NCBI RefSeq assembly: GCF_001443045.1
Contig: NZ_LKPJ01000004.1
Location: 311,292-375,291 of the forward strand
Length of the DNA: 64,000 nucleotides
Direction of reading: 5' to 3'
From: Burkholderia ambifaria
GTDB lineage: Bacteria > Pseudomonadota > Gammaproteobacteria > Burkholderiales > Burkholderiaceae
The notes below the pieces were generated by a model. It did no database searches. It worked only from the letters and a program-made list of their open reading frames with translations, and was not told where the DNA came from. How positions within the stretch are numbered: the stretch's first letter is position 1; each line of letters starts with the position of its first letter. Both the position numbers and the translations under genes were made by a program. Shown piece by piece: positions 18,357 through 27,880 of this stretch.

Positions 18357-19555
18357 ATAGCGAAACGCGCGCGCAGCAATTGCGGCACGAAGTGGCCGAC
18401 TGGGTGCAGTCGCACCTGACCGGCGATTTCGCATGCCTGAAATATCGCGGCGGCCCCGGCGACGAGGAAGCGTTTCCCGAGTTGCGCAAGGCGTGGGAGC
18501 GGGAACTGGCGAAGGGCGGTTGGACCGGGCTCGGCTGGCCGACGGATGCGGGTGGGCGCGGCTTCTCGGTTGCCGAGCAGGTGATCTTCCACGAGGAATA
18601 TGCGCGCGCCGGCGGCCCGGGGCGGATGGGCCACATCGGCGAAGGGCTGCTGGGGCCGACGCTCGTCGCGTGCGGCACCGACGACCAGCGCGCCCGTTTT
18701 CTGCCAGTGATTCTCGCCGGCACGCAGTTCTGGTGCCAGGGCTACTCGGAACCGGGCGCGGGATCCGATCTCGCGAACGTGCGCACGCGCGCCGAGCAGG
18801 ACGCGGACGGCACGTGGCGCGTGTATGGCCAGAAGGTGTGGACGTCGCTCGCGCATGATTCCGACTGGATCTTCGTGCTGGCGCGCACCGATCCCGCGTC
18901 GAAGGGCAACAAGGGGCTGTCGTTCCTGCTGATGCCGCTCGACCAGCCGGGCATCGAGATCCGGCCGATCAAACAGCTCAACGGCGGCGCGGAATTCAAC
19001 GAAGTGTTTTTCGACGGTGCACGTGCGGAAGCCCGCGACCTCGTCGGCGCGCCGGGCGACGGCTGGCGGATCGCGATGACGCTGCTCGGCTTCGAGCGCG
19101 GAATGTCGACGCTCGGCCAGCAGATGCAGTTCGTCCGTGAACTCGAATGGGTGATCGACGCCGCGCGCGAATCGGGCGTCGATCGCGACCCGGTGCTGCG
19201 CCAGCGGATCGGCCGCGCGTGGGCCGGGCTGCGCGTGATGCGCTACAACGCGCTGCGGATGCTGTCGGGCGCGGACGACGCGAACGGCGGTACCGCCGCG
19301 CCGCTGCGCCGCGACGCACTGATCTACAAGTACTACTGGTCGAACTGGCACCGCGACCTCGGCCAGCTCGCGATGGATGCGCTCGGGCCGCGCGCGAATG
19401 TGATCGATCCGGCCGACGAAAAGCTCACCCATCTGCAGCGCGTCTTCCTGTTCTCCCGTGCGGACACGATCTACGCCGGTACCAACGAAATCCAGTTGAA
19501 CATCATGGCCGAGCGCGGGCTCGGCATGCCACGAGAAGCGCGAGGTAACGCATGA
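18353..19555 (+). CDS. Acyl-CoA dehydrogenase, second subunit of pair 2
   Basis: 400 residues with full ACAD motifs: GYSEPGAGSDLANV (FAD/substrate contact), GQKVWTSLAHDSDW and the terminal AGTNEIQLNIMAERGLG. An AGGAG at 18341-18345 precedes the start. This is the FAD-binding, presumably catalytic half of pair 2. With pair 1 the operon encodes two distinct dehydrogenases, giving separate alpha,beta-desaturation steps. EtfBA encoded at 47.7 kb is the likely electron acceptor. Confidence 0.86.
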   Translation: MNSETRAQQLRHEVADWVQSHLTGDFACLKYRGGPGDEEAFPELRKAWERELAKGGWTGLGWPTDAGGRGFSVAEQVIFHEEYARAGGPGRMGHIGEGLLGPTLVACGTDDQRARFLPVILAGTQFWCQGYSEPGAGSDLANVRTRAEQDADGTWRVYGQKVWTSLAHDSDWIFVLARTDPASKGNKGLSFLLMPLDQPGIEIRPIKQLNGGAEFNEVFFDGARAEARDLVGAPGDGWRIAMTLLGFERGMSTLGQQMQFVRELEWVIDAARESGVDRDPVLRQRIGRAWAGLRVMRYNALRMLSGADDANGGTAAPLRRDALIYKYYWSNWHRDLGQLAMDALGPRANVIDPADEKLTHLQRVFLFSRADTIYAGTNEIQLNIMAERGLGMPREARGNA

Positions 19556-20352
19556 CCGAACCCACCATCCAGAAAGCGCCGGCCTACGTGCCGGGTCACC
19601 AGCTGCTCGCCGGCAAATCGGTGCTGATCACGGCGGCCGCCGGCGCCGGCATCGGCTTCGCGGCCGCGCGCCGCTGCGCGGAGGAAGGCTGTCGCGCGCT
19701 GTTCATTTCCGACATCCACGAGAAGCGCCTCGAACAGGCGGTCGACACGCTGCGTGCCGAAACGGGGCTGCAGCAGGTGTACGGCCGCCTGTGCAACGTC
19801 GCGGTCGAGGACGACGTGCAGGCGCTCGTCGCCGACGCGCAGGACAAGCTCGACGGCGTCGACGTACTGATCAACAACGCCGGGCTCGGCGGCGCGAAAC
19901 GCATCGTCGAAATGGACGATGCCGAATGGTCGCGAGTGATCGACATTAGCCTTACCGGGACGTTCCGGATGACGCGCGCGATGCTGCCGCACATGCAGGC
20001 CCGCGGCCGCGGCGCGATCGTCAACAACGCATCCGTGCTCGGCTGGCGCGCGCAGGCGGAACAGGCGCACTACGCGGCGGCGAAAGCGGGCGTGATGGCG
20101 CTCACGCGCTGCGCGGCGCTCGAGGCGTCGCCGTACGGGGTGCGCATCAACGCGGTCGCGCCGAGCATCGCGATGCACGATTTTCTGAAGAAGTCGGCCC
20201 CGGCCGACCTGCTGAATCAACTGGCGTCGCGCGAAGCCTTCGGGCGCGCCGCCGAAGTCTGGGAGGTTGCGAACGTGATGGTGTTTCTTGCAAGCGATTA
20301 CGCGTCGTACATGACGGGCGAAGTGCTGTCGGTCAGCAGCCAGCACGCATGA
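19552..20352 (+). CDS. SDR-family dehydrogenase (IpdF-type candidate)
   Basis: 266 residues. The glycine motif reads TAAAGAGIG (about 24-32), NNAG near 106, catalytic Ser in NNASVLGW and YxxxK in HYAAAKAG. The N-terminal extension MTEPTIQKAPAYVPGHQLLAGKSV ahead of the first strand is seen in the SDR (IpdF type) that oxidises the 5-hydroxy group of the C/D-ring propanoyl-CoA. Overlaps both neighbours by four bases. The IpdF identity is tentative; SDR membership is firm. Confidence 0.8.
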   Translation: MTEPTIQKAPAYVPGHQLLAGKSVLITAAAGAGIGFAAARRCAEEGCRALFISDIHEKRLEQAVDTLRAETGLQQVYGRLCNVAVEDDVQALVADAQDKLDGVDVLINNAGLGGAKRIVEMDDAEWSRVIDISLTGTFRMTRAMLPHMQARGRGAIVNNASVLGWRAQAEQAHYAAAKAGVMALTRCAALEASPYGVRINAVAPSIAMHDFLKKSAPADLLNQLASREAFGRAAEVWEVANVMVFLASDYASYMTGEVLSVSSQHA

Positions 20353-20837
20353 TGGACACGACCCTCGACCCCGTGCGCGCGACGCCCCGCGTGTTCGCGC
20401 ATCCCGGCGAACTGGCAGCGGCCGTCGGCGACACGCTCGGCGCGAGCGCATGGCTCGCGATCGACCAGCTCCGCATCGACGGCTTCGCCGACGCGACGGG
20501 CGATCACCAGTGGGTGCACGTCGATCCGGTGCGCGCGAAGAGCGGCCCGTTCGGCGCGTGCATCGCGCACGGCTACCTGACGCTGTCGCTCGTCAACCAT
20601 TTCCTGCCGCAGATCGTACGCATCGACGGCGCGCGGCTCGGCGTCAACTACGGCTGCGACAGGATCCGTTTCCCCGCGCCGGTGAAGGTCGGCGCACGTG
20701 TGCGCGGCGTCGGCGAACTGCTGCGCGTCGCGCCGCTCGACGGCGGCGTGCAGGCGTGGATCCGCGTGACCGTCGAGATCGAAGGCGAAGCGAAGCCCGG
20801 CTGCGTTGCCGACACGATCAGCCGTTACTACTTCTAG
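20349..20837 (+). CDS. MaoC-like hydratase
   Basis: 162 residues, single hot-dog domain. The hydratase 2 signature is visible around 42-68: DGFADATGDHQWVHVDP then GPFGACIAHGYLTLSL, where the Asp and His are the catalytic pair of (R)-specific enoyl-CoA hydratases. It would hydrate an enoyl-CoA made by one of the dehydrogenase pairs. The start overlaps the SDR stop; a second Met immediately follows the first. Confidence 0.85.
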   Translation: MMDTTLDPVRATPRVFAHPGELAAAVGDTLGASAWLAIDQLRIDGFADATGDHQWVHVDPVRAKSGPFGACIAHGYLTLSLVNHFLPQIVRIDGARLGVNYGCDRIRFPAPVKVGARVRGVGELLRVAPLDGGVQAWIRVTVEIEGEAKPGCVADTISRYYF

Positions 20838-20855
20838 TTCCAGAGAGCCAGACAC

Positions 20856-22061
20856 ATGGAAGACGCAGTCATCGTTTCCGTCGCACGCACGCCGATCGGC
20901 AAGGCGTTTCGCGGCATGTTCAACGATACGGAAGCGCCCGCGCTGGGCGGCCACGTCGTGCGCGCCGCGCTCGAACGCGCGGGCGTCGCGCCGGCCGACG
21001 TCGATGACGTGCTGATCGGCTGCGCTGCGCAGCAGGGCACGCAGGGCTACAACATCGGCCGCCTGTCGGCCGCGGCGGCCGGGCTGCCGGCATCGGTGCC
21101 CGGCATGTCGATCGACCGCATGTGCTCGTCGGGCCTGATGTCGATCGCGAGCGCCGCGCGCAGCATCGGCGCGGGCGATGCGCGGATCGTCGTCGCGGGC
21201 GGCGTCGAATCGATCTCGCTCACGCAGAACAAGCACAAGAACGCGTATCGCGCGCGCTCGCAGGCCGTGCTCGACCACCAGCCGGCCGCGTACATCGCGA
21301 TGATGGAAACGGCCGAGATCGTGTCGCGCCGTTACCGGATCTCGCGTGCCGCACAGGACGAATTCGCGCTGCAGAGCCACCAGCGCACGGCCGACGCGCA
21401 GGCGGCCGGCCGCTTCGACGCGGAAATCGCGCCGCTCGACGTGCGGCGCGCGCTGTTCGACAAGGAGGGCAACCCGGCCGGCTACGAGGACGTCCACGCG
21501 GCACGCGACGAAGGCGTGCGTGCCGACACGACGGCCGAGCGGCTCGCGGGGCTCAAGCCGTCGTGGAGCGGCGGAAAGGCCGTCGAGCAGGGCGAGTTCG
21601 TGACGGCCGGCAACGCATCGCAGCTGTCGGACGGCGCGGCGGCCGTGGTCGTGATGTCGCGCGCCGAGGCCGCGCGCCGTGGGCTCGCGCCGCTCGGCAC
21701 GTTCCGCGGCCTCGCGGTGGCGGGCTGCGAGCCGGACGAGATGGGCATCGGCCCGGTGTTCGCGATTCCGAAGCTGCTGACGCGCTTCGGGATGACGGTG
21801 GCCGACGTCGGGCTGTGGGAGTTGAACGAGGCATTCGCGTGCCAGGCGCTGTACTGCCGCGACACGCTCGGCATTCCGGACGAGCGGCTGAACGTCGACG
21901 GCGGCGCGATCGCGCTCGGCCATCCGTTCGGGATGTCGGGCACGCGAATGACGATGCACGCGCTGCTCGAAGGCGCGCGCCGCGGCGTGCGGCATGCGGT
22001 CGTGACGATGTGCATCGGCGGCGGGATGGGTGCCGCCGCGCTGTTCGAGGTCGGCACGTAG
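20856..22061 (+). CDS. Thiolase (acetyl-CoA acyltransferase)
   Basis: 401 residues. Nucleophile Cys90 in [16 protein letters not shown], His in [18 protein letters not shown], second Cys in [17 protein letters not shown]. It is clearly a different thiolase subgroup from the FadA6-like one, closer to FadA/AtoB-type enzymes. It is presumably the cleavage enzyme for side-chain or late linear acyl-CoA beta-oxidation. Last gene of the tightly overlapping core; a hairpin and a 187-bp gap follow. Confidence 0.86.
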   Translation: MEDAVIVSVARTPIGKAFRGMFNDTEAPALGGHVVRAALERAGVAPADVDDVLIGCAAQQGTQGYNIGRLSAAAAGLPASVPGMSIDRMCSSGLMSIASAARSIGAGDARIVVAGGVESISLTQNKHKNAYRARSQAVLDHQPAAYIAMMETAEIVSRRYRISRAAQDEFALQSHQRTADAQAAGRFDAEIAPLDVRRALFDKEGNPAGYEDVHAARDEGVRADTTAERLAGLKPSWSGGKAVEQGEFVTAGNASQLSDGAAAVVVMSRAEAARRGLAPLGTFRGLAVAGCEPDEMGIGPVFAIPKLLTRFGMTVADVGLWELNEAFACQALYCRDTLGIPDERLNVDGGAIALGHPFGMSGTRMTMHALLEGARRGVRHAVVTMCIGGGMGAAALFEVGT

Positions 22062-22070
22062 CGGCCGGCT

Positions 22071-22092
22071 CGGCGGCGTGGCTGCGCCGCCG
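22071..22092. terminator. Hairpin after the thiolase gene
   Basis: CGGCGGCG and CGCCGCCG pair perfectly around a 6-nt loop, starting 10 nt after the thiolase stop. No T tract follows. It may only damp transcription, since the next genes lie on the same strand. Confidence 0.4.
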
Positions 22093-22248
22093 GGCGAGGT
22101 AGCGATTCAGGACCCTCGAGGCCGCGGCACCGACCGCCGGCCTGGGACCGTGGCCGGCGCCTGGAGTCGGCCGCGACAACGCAAAGCGTGGGACCCGAGC
22201 AAGCGCTGAAGCGCCGGCTCGGATCGAAAAAGGCGATGGAGACAAGCG

Positions 22249-23208
22249 ATGAAACAAACCCTGCCAGGACTCGCGATGTCGGCGCTCGTGCTCGGCGCCG
22301 CGCTGTTCGCGTTTTCGCCGCGCCCGCTGCCGGCGTTCCCGATCACTGCGATCCACGCGGATCGTCTGCAGATCAACGGGCTGGCGAAGGCCGGCACGCG
22401 CATCGTCGCGGTCGGCGAACGCGGCGTGATTCTGCTCGGCGACGATGCGGGCCGCCAGTGGCGTCCGGCGTCCGTCACGCCCGACCCGGGCTCGACGCTC
22501 ACGCAGGTCAGCTTCATCACGCCGACGCTCGGGATCGCGGTCGGCCACGACGGGCGGATCGTGCGCAGCGACGATGCGGGCGTGCATTGGCGCGAGGTCC
22601 ACATGGACCACACGCATTCCGATCCGCTGCTGTCCGTGTGGGGGAGCGCGAACGGCCCGCTGTTCGCGGCCGGCAGTTTCGGCCAGCTGCTGCGCTCGGA
22701 CGATGCGGGGCTCACGTGGCAGCCGCTGAAGACGCCGGCGGGCGACCGCCACCTGAACGCGATCGTCGGCGACGGCCACGGCACGCTGCTGATCGCGGGC
22801 GAGAGCGGCACGCTGCTGCGCTCGACCGACAACGGCGCGACCTGGGACAAGCTGCCGTCGCCGTACGCAGGCTCGCTGTTCGGCGCGCTGATGCTCGCGA
22901 ACGGCGACTGGGTCGCGTACGGGATGCGCGGCAACGTGCTGCGCAGCACCGACCGCGGCGCGACCTGGACCCACGTCGACAGCCACGTGCCGGTGTCGTA
23001 CTTCGGCGCGACCCAGCTTGCCGGCGGCGAACTCGTGCTGGTCGGCCAGGGCGGCGCGATCGTCGCGTCGCACGACGGCGGCCTGACCTTCGACGTGCGC
23101 AAGCTCGGCGGCGTGCAGAGCCTCGCAGCCGTGCTCGACATGGGGCGCGGCGCACTGCTGCTCGGCGGCGAAGCCGGCGTCGCGCCGCTTGCCGCGTCGC
23201 CGTCCTGA
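22249..23208 (+). CDS. YCF48/BNR-repeat beta-propeller protein
   Basis: 319 residues with an N-terminal signal or anchor segment (MKQTLPGLAMSALVLGAALFAF) and repeated blades of the form RSDDAGVHW, RSDDAGLTW, RSTDNGATW, RSTDRGATW and SHDGGLTF, spaced about 42 residues apart. This is the YCF48-like/BNR propeller pattern. It is exported and probably periplasmic. Such genes sit beside an MMPL transporter gene and DUF1302/DUF1329 genes in several hydrophobic-compound degradation clusters, suggesting a role in uptake or envelope assembly rather than catalysis. Biochemical function is not established. Confidence 0.8.
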   Translation: MKQTLPGLAMSALVLGAALFAFSPRPLPAFPITAIHADRLQINGLAKAGTRIVAVGERGVILLGDDAGRQWRPASVTPDPGSTLTQVSFITPTLGIAVGHDGRIVRSDDAGVHWREVHMDHTHSDPLLSVWGSANGPLFAAGSFGQLLRSDDAGLTWQPLKTPAGDRHLNAIVGDGHGTLLIAGESGTLLRSTDNGATWDKLPSPYAGSLFGALMLANGDWVAYGMRGNVLRSTDRGATWTHVDSHVPVSYFGATQLAGGELVLVGQGGAIVASHDGGLTFDVRKLGGVQSLAAVLDMGRGALLLGGEAGVAPLAASPS

Positions 23209-23301
23209 CGCGCGATGGCGGTGAGTGCCGCCGCCCGCATCCGTTCGCCTCGCTGCGCCAACCCGCATCGTCCGCATCGTCCGTTCCGACACGAGAAAGC
23301 C

Positions 23302-25773
23302 ATGAACGACCTGTCACGTCCCACTGAAACCGTTTCCGCGTCGCGCCTCGCCGCGTTCGTCGAGCGCTGCGCCGACACGATCATCCGGCAGCGCCGGCTG
23401 TTGATGCTGCTGTGCGTCGCGGTGACGCTCGCGCTCGGCTTGTCCGCGACGCGCCTGAAGCTCGATCCGGGCTTCAACAAGATGATCCCGATGCAGCACC
23501 CGTACATGCAGGTGTTCGAGCGCTACGCGGGCGCGTTTCCCGGCGCGAACACGATCCTCGTCAGCCTGCGCTGGAAGGGCGACGGCGACATCTACAACCG
23601 GACGTTCATGGACGCGCTGCGCCATGCGACCGACGACGTGTTCTTCATCCCCGGCGTGAACCGCTCGCGCGTGTTCTCGCTGTTCACGCCGAACGTCCAC
23701 TACACCGAGGTGACCGAGGCCGGCTTTCGCGGCGACGTGGTCGTGCCGGGCCAGTTCTCGAGCGCGAACCCGGACGATCTCGCGAAGGTGCGCCGCAACG
23801 TCGCGCGTTCCGGGCAGATCGGACGCCTCGTCGGCAACGACCTGAAGTCGGCGCTGATCCGCGCGGAACTGCGCGAGACCGATCCGGCCACCGGCAAGCG
23901 GCTCGACTACAGCGCGGTCGCGCGCCAGCTCGAGGAAATCCGCGCGCGCTACGCGAAGCAGGGCATCGACGTGAACATCATCGGCTTCGCGAAGCTGGTG
24001 GGCGACGTCGAAGCCGGGATCGCCGGCGTGATGGCGTTCTTCGCGCTCGCGTTCCTCGTGACGGCCGCGCTGCTGTTCGCCTATACGCGCTCGCTGAAGA
24101 CCACCGTGCTGGCACTGGTCGTCGCGCTGCTGCCGGTCGTCTGGCTGCTCGGCGCGCTGCCGCTGCTCGGGCTCGGCATCGACCCGATGTCGATCCTCGT
24201 GCCGTTCCTGATCTTCTCGATCGGCGTGTCGCACGCGGTGCAGATGACCAATGCGTGGAAGCAGGCGCTGGTGCGCGGCGCGTCGTCGGTCGACGCCGCG
24301 CGCGACGCGTTCCGCAAGCTGTTCGTGCCGGGCACGGTCGCGCTGCTGACCAACGCGCTCGGCTTCATGGTGATCATGCGAATCAGGATCGACATCGTGC
24401 GCGAGCTCGGCATCACCGCGTGCCTCGGCGTGCTGCTGATGATCGTCACCAACAAGGTGTTCCTGCCGATCATGCTGTCGTACACGCGCCTCGAACGCGG
24501 CACGCTCGCGCGTGCACAGCGCGCGGCGGCGGCCGGCGGCAGCGGGAGATGGTCGCGCTTCGCGCTGTTCGCGCGGCCGGCGCCGGCGCTCGGCGTGTTC
24601 GCGGTGGCGCTCGCGCTGCTCGCGTACGGCACGCTCGAATCGCGCAGGCTGGAGATCGGCGACATCGGCACCGGCGCGCCGGAGCTGCGCGCGAACTCGC
24701 GCTACAACATCGACAACGCGGCGATCACGCACCAGTACAACATCGGCGTCGACGTGCTGTCGGTGATCGTCGAGACCACCGGTTTCGACGACGCCTGCCT
24801 GCATTACCCGGTGATGAGCGCAATCGAGAAGTTCGAGATGACCATGCGCGGCGTGGCCGGCGTGCAGTCGGTGACGAGCGTTGCGTCGCAGGGCAAGGTG
24901 TTCATCGCCGCGTTCAACGAAGGCAACCCGCGCTGGGCCGCGCTGCCGCGCTCCAGCGACGGGCTCACGCAGGGTTCCAACGCGTTCGACCCCGACAACG
25001 GGATGAACACCGCGAACTGCAAGGCGATCCAGGTGCTGATCTACACGCAGAACCACGAAGGCACGACCATCGCGCACATCGTCGACGAGATCAAGCGCTA
25101 CGCGGCCGAGAACCCGACGCCGAACGTCGCGTTCCGGCTGGCCGGCGGCAACGTCGGCGTGATGGCGGCGACCAACGAGGCGGTCGGCGACGCGGAGATC
25201 GCGATGCTGCTGTCGATCTTCGGTGCGATCGCGCTGCTCTGCGCGGTCACGTTCCGCTCGTGGCGCGCGGTGCTGTGCATCATCGTGCCGCTCACGCTCG
25301 TGTCGATCCTGTGCAATGCGGTGATGGCGCGGCTCGGCATCGGGCTGAAGGTCGCGACGCTGCCGGTGATCACGCTCGGCGTGGGCGTGGGCGTCGACTA
25401 CGGGATCTACCTGTACGAACGCCTGCAGCACGACATCCGCCACGGCGCGACGCTGCCGGACGCGTTCGCCGATGCGATGCGCCAGCGCGGCACGGCGGCG
25501 CTGTTCACGGCCGTCACGATGTTCATCGGCGTCGGCACGTGGGCGTTCTCCGCGCTGAAGTTCCAGGTCGACATGGGCGTGCTGCTCGCGTTCATGTTCC
25601 TCGTGAACCTGTTCGGCGCGGTGTTCCTGCTGCCCGCGCTGGCCGCATGGCTTGGCGTCGAGCGCGCCGAGCGCCGCGTGTCGCGCGAGCCGCAACCCTC
25701 GTCGCCGCAGGCCGCGCCGGCACCGGCGCTCAAGCCGACGCGCACGCTCGAACCCGGCAATCCGGTGCGCTGA
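23302..25773 (+). CDS. MMPL/RND-family transporter
   Basis: 823 residues from the ATG at 23302, preceded by ACGAGAAAG; the frame is open further upstream but without a start signal. Topology is the RND half-repeat: a helix near 35-55, a large extracytoplasmic loop, a five-to-six helix bundle (about 235-400), a second loop, and a second bundle (about 640-800). FLIFSIGVSHAVQMTNAW and LGVGVGVDYGIYLYERL are the characteristic TM4 motifs of MMPL/HpnN-like exporters. It probably moves steroid or lipid across the inner membrane, working with the preceding propeller protein. Direction of transport is not evident. Confidence 0.85.
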   Translation: MNDLSRPTETVSASRLAAFVERCADTIIRQRRLLMLLCVAVTLALGLSATRLKLDPGFNKMIPMQHPYMQVFERYAGAFPGANTILVSLRWKGDGDIYNRTFMDALRHATDDVFFIPGVNRSRVFSLFTPNVHYTEVTEAGFRGDVVVPGQFSSANPDDLAKVRRNVARSGQIGRLVGNDLKSALIRAELRETDPATGKRLDYSAVARQLEEIRARYAKQGIDVNIIGFAKLVGDVEAGIAGVMAFFALAFLVTAALLFAYTRSLKTTVLALVVALLPVVWLLGALPLLGLGIDPMSILVPFLIFSIGVSHAVQMTNAWKQALVRGASSVDAARDAFRKLFVPGTVALLTNALGFMVIMRIRIDIVRELGITACLGVLLMIVTNKVFLPIMLSYTRLERGTLARAQRAAAAGGSGRWSRFALFARPAPALGVFAVALALLAYGTLESRRLEIGDIGTGAPELRANSRYNIDNAAITHQYNIGVDVLSVIVETTGFDDACLHYPVMSAIEKFEMTMRGVAGVQSVTSVASQGKVFIAAFNEGNPRWAALPRSSDGLTQGSNAFDPDNGMNTANCKAIQVLIYTQNHEGTTIAHIVDEIKRYAAENPTPNVAFRLAGGNVGVMAATNEAVGDAEIAMLLSIFGAIALLCAVTFRSWRAVLCIIVPLTLVSILCNAVMARLGIGLKVATLPVITLGVGVGVDYGIYLYERLQHDIRHGATLPDAFADAMRQRGTAALFTAVTMFIGVGTWAFSALKFQVDMGVLLAFMFLVNLFGAVFLLPALAAWLGVERAERRVSREPQPSSPQAAPAPALKPTRTLEPGNPVR

Positions 25774-25843
25774 GCGACGCAATCCCCGATTACCCCGGTG
25801 CGCGGCGGGCCGCCGCGCGTCCCCCAAAAAGGAGTCAACCCGC

Positions 25844-26923
25844 ATGTCCGCACGCCCCTACAAGATCGAAGCCCAGCCGCTCGCGCAGCGCTATGCGCGC
25901 GGCTGGCACTGCCTCGGGCTCGCCCGCGACTACAAGGACGGCAAGCCGCACACGCTGAACGTGTTCGGCCGCAAGCTCGCCGCGTTCGCCGACTCGACCG
26001 GCAGGATCAACGTCGTCGACGCGTATTGCCCGCACATGGGCGCCGACCTGAGCCTCGGCACGGTCGAAGGCGACAACCTCGTCTGCCCGTTCCACGGTTG
26101 GGCATGGAGCGGCGAAGGGCAGTGCGCGTCGATCCCGTATTGCAAGCGGATCCCGCCGAAGGCGCGCATTGGCGCGTGGTCGACCTGCGAGGAGAACAAC
26201 CTGCTGTTCGTGTGGAACGATCCGGAAGGCAATGCACCGCCGCCGGAAGTCGCGATTCCGCGCCTCGACGTGTGCTTTTCCGACGAATGGTCGGACTGGG
26301 TCGTCGACAAGATGGTGATCCACGCGAACTGCCGCGAACTGGTCGACAACATCTCGGATGTCGCGCACTTCGCGACCGTGCACCACGCGCCGATCGACTA
26401 TTTCGCGAACCTGTTCGAGGACCACAAGGCGACGCAGCTGATGGTGGGCCGCAGCGCGAAGCTCGGCGGCGACAGCCTGACTGCGCTGTCGACGTATTTC
26501 GGGCCGGCCGTGCACATCACGCAGATGACGGGGCAGAGCAACGGGCAGCCGATCCATTCGGTGCTGCTGAACTGCCACGTGCCGATCGACATGAACAGCT
26601 TCGAGCTGCGCTACGGCGTGATCGTGAAGAAGGTGGCCGGCCTCGGCGACGAGCAGAACATGGAGATCGCGAACGCGTACGTGAAGGAAGCGCAGCGTGC
26701 GTTCTACGAGGACGTCGACATCTGGCACAGCAAGACGCGCATCGACAACCCGCTGCTGTGCGAAGGCGACGGGCCGCTGTACCAGATGCGCGACTGGTAT
26801 TCCCAGTTCTATCTGGACGCGGCCGACGTGCGGCCGTCGAGCGTCGCGCGCAAGGCGTTCGAGATGAAGATCCGCGACGGCGAGACGCCGCCGCCGCTGC
26901 ATCACGTGTTCGAACCGCAGTAA
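25844..26923 (+). CDS. kshA: KshA: 3-ketosteroid 9alpha-hydroxylase, oxygenase component
   Basis: 359 residues. Rieske ligands C62/H64 and C81/H84 (YCPHMG...VCPFHGW), then the mononuclear iron region NISDVAHFATVHH with N169, D172, H175 and H180. The start YARGWHCLG and the C-terminal DIWHSKTRIDNPLL and YQMRDWYSQFY agree with mycobacterial and Rhodococcus KshA. It hydroxylates C9 of androstadienedione-type steroids, causing ring B to open. It needs a reductase (KshB) that is not in this window. AAAAAGGAG lies just before the ATG. This gene is the strongest single marker for steroid degradation here. Confidence 0.9.
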   Translation: MSARPYKIEAQPLAQRYARGWHCLGLARDYKDGKPHTLNVFGRKLAAFADSTGRINVVDAYCPHMGADLSLGTVEGDNLVCPFHGWAWSGEGQCASIPYCKRIPPKARIGAWSTCEENNLLFVWNDPEGNAPPPEVAIPRLDVCFSDEWSDWVVDKMVIHANCRELVDNISDVAHFATVHHAPIDYFANLFEDHKATQLMVGRSAKLGGDSLTALSTYFGPAVHITQMTGQSNGQPIHSVLLNCHVPIDMNSFELRYGVIVKKVAGLGDEQNMEIANAYVKEAQRAFYEDVDIWHSKTRIDNPLLCEGDGPLYQMRDWYSQFYLDAADVRPSSVARKAFEMKIRDGETPPPLHHVFEPQ

Positions 26924-26948
26924 CCAACGGCGAAGCGCGGCGAAAAAA

Positions 26949-26968
26949 GGGGCGCATCGTTGCGCCTC
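26949..26968. terminator. Hairpin after kshA
   Basis: GGGGCGCA and TGCGCCTC pair (one G-T wobble) around TCGT, 26 nt after the kshA stop. A run of six A precedes the stem, so the T tract is on the minus strand. For the + strand operon it is a weak, hairpin-only terminator. Confidence 0.45.
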
Positions 26969-27204
26969 CCGATCGCCGCCCACGCCCGCCAGGCAAGGCG
27001 CGCGCGCTGCCGCGCGCGTGCGCCGCACCGAAAGAGCTTGACGGATCGGCCTGCACCGCGTAGTGTCCGAGACCGAAGTCTTCAAGAAGTTCGATTGCTC
27101 ATCATTGGCCGCACGCTGTGTGGCAGTCGTTGGTCTCTCCCTCTTTTGATTCTTTCTGTGCCCGTCGGGGCGCATGTTCAATTATTCGTATTAAGGAAGT
27201 ATTT

Positions 27205-27408
27205 GTGGATACCGGTACCGTCAAGTGGTTCAACGAAACCAAGGGCTTTGGTTTCATCTCCCCGGACAACGGCGGCGACGATCTGTTCGCCCATTTCTCG
27301 GAAATTCGCGGCACGGGCTTCAAGACCCTGGCCGAAGGCCAGAAGGTCAGCTACGAAGTGAAGCGTGGCCCGAAGGGTCTGCAAGCGTCGAACATCACGC
27401 CGCAGTAA
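27205..27408 (+). CDS. cspA: Cold-shock protein, CspA family
   Basis: 67 residues from a GTG start, chosen because it gives the family N-terminus [17 protein letters not shown] and is preceded by AAGGAAG (27193-27199). RNP1 (KGFGFI) and RNP2 (DLFAHFS) nucleic-acid-binding motifs are intact, and the end [16 protein letters not shown] is typical. It binds single-stranded nucleic acid and melts RNA structure. The 280-bp upstream gap leaves room for a long leader as in other csp mRNAs, but I could not identify a promoter with confidence. Confidence 0.93.
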   Translation: MDTGTVKWFNETKGFGFISPDNGGDDLFAHFSEIRGTGFKTLAEGQKVSYEVKRGPKGLQASNITPQ

Positions 27409-27421
27409 GCCGCGTCGGCAA

Positions 27422-27441
27422 CGGCCGCCGAGTGGCGGCCG
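27422..27441. terminator. GC-rich hairpin after cspA
   Basis: CGGCCGCC and GGCGGCCG form a perfect 8-bp stem around GAGT, 13 nt past the cspA stop. No T tract follows. Confidence 0.45.
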
Positions 27442-27498
27442 CTGCCGGACGGATTTCGCGCGGATGCCGGCCCGAGCCGGCGTCCTGCGCGTTCCGAC

Positions 27499-27545
27499 GC
27501 ACACGACCGATGCATCGCGGGATTCACGATGCATCGGTCGTGTGC
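27499..27545. terminator. Long perfect hairpin (19-bp stem) downstream of cspA
   Basis: The arms at 27499-27517 and 27527-27545 are exact reverse complements over 19 bases and flank the 9-nt loop CGGGATTCA. The core is CCGATGCATCG. It begins 90 nt after the cspA stop and is followed by TTCCCTCACTC rather than a T run. It could end or stabilise the cspA transcript, or be a protein-binding palindrome. Confidence 0.6.
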
Positions 27546-27880
27546 TTCCCTCACTCATCGCAGGTCCGTACGACGTGCGATCCAACGCCCTCGCGAAGCG
27601 CTCGCCGCATCGCCAGCGGCTCATGCTGCACCCGAGTAGACCGTCGCCATGCCACATGCGGCGCGGTCCCGACTTTGCGCGGTGCTGATCGCACCGCCGC
27701 CACCGACCGCCCGACCGCCGCAATGTGCCGGGCTCCGATTGCAAGACGGGCCCGTCGCCCGTCTGAACGGTCTGAACGAATGGATATCCCGGCATCCCGC
27801 CGGCCGCCGTCCCGTTGCGGGGCACGGCGCCGATGAGTTCGCCGCGGCCGCGGTCATTCACCTTGTCTGGAGGAATTGGT
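27546..27880. other. Gap between cspA and infA
   Basis: No credible gene. It holds another perfect hairpin, AGACGGGC-CCGTC-GCCCGTCT (27744-27764), immediately followed by two head-to-tail copies of GTCTGAACG (27761-27778). The infA promoter and leader must lie here, but no clear sigma-70 boxes stand out. Confidence 0.5.

Noticed and set aside
23314-25845. 843-codon minus-strand open frame opposite the MMPL gene
   Set aside because: Composition (Arg, Asp, Gln, His) is typical of antisense shadows; the + strand product has clear RND motifs.
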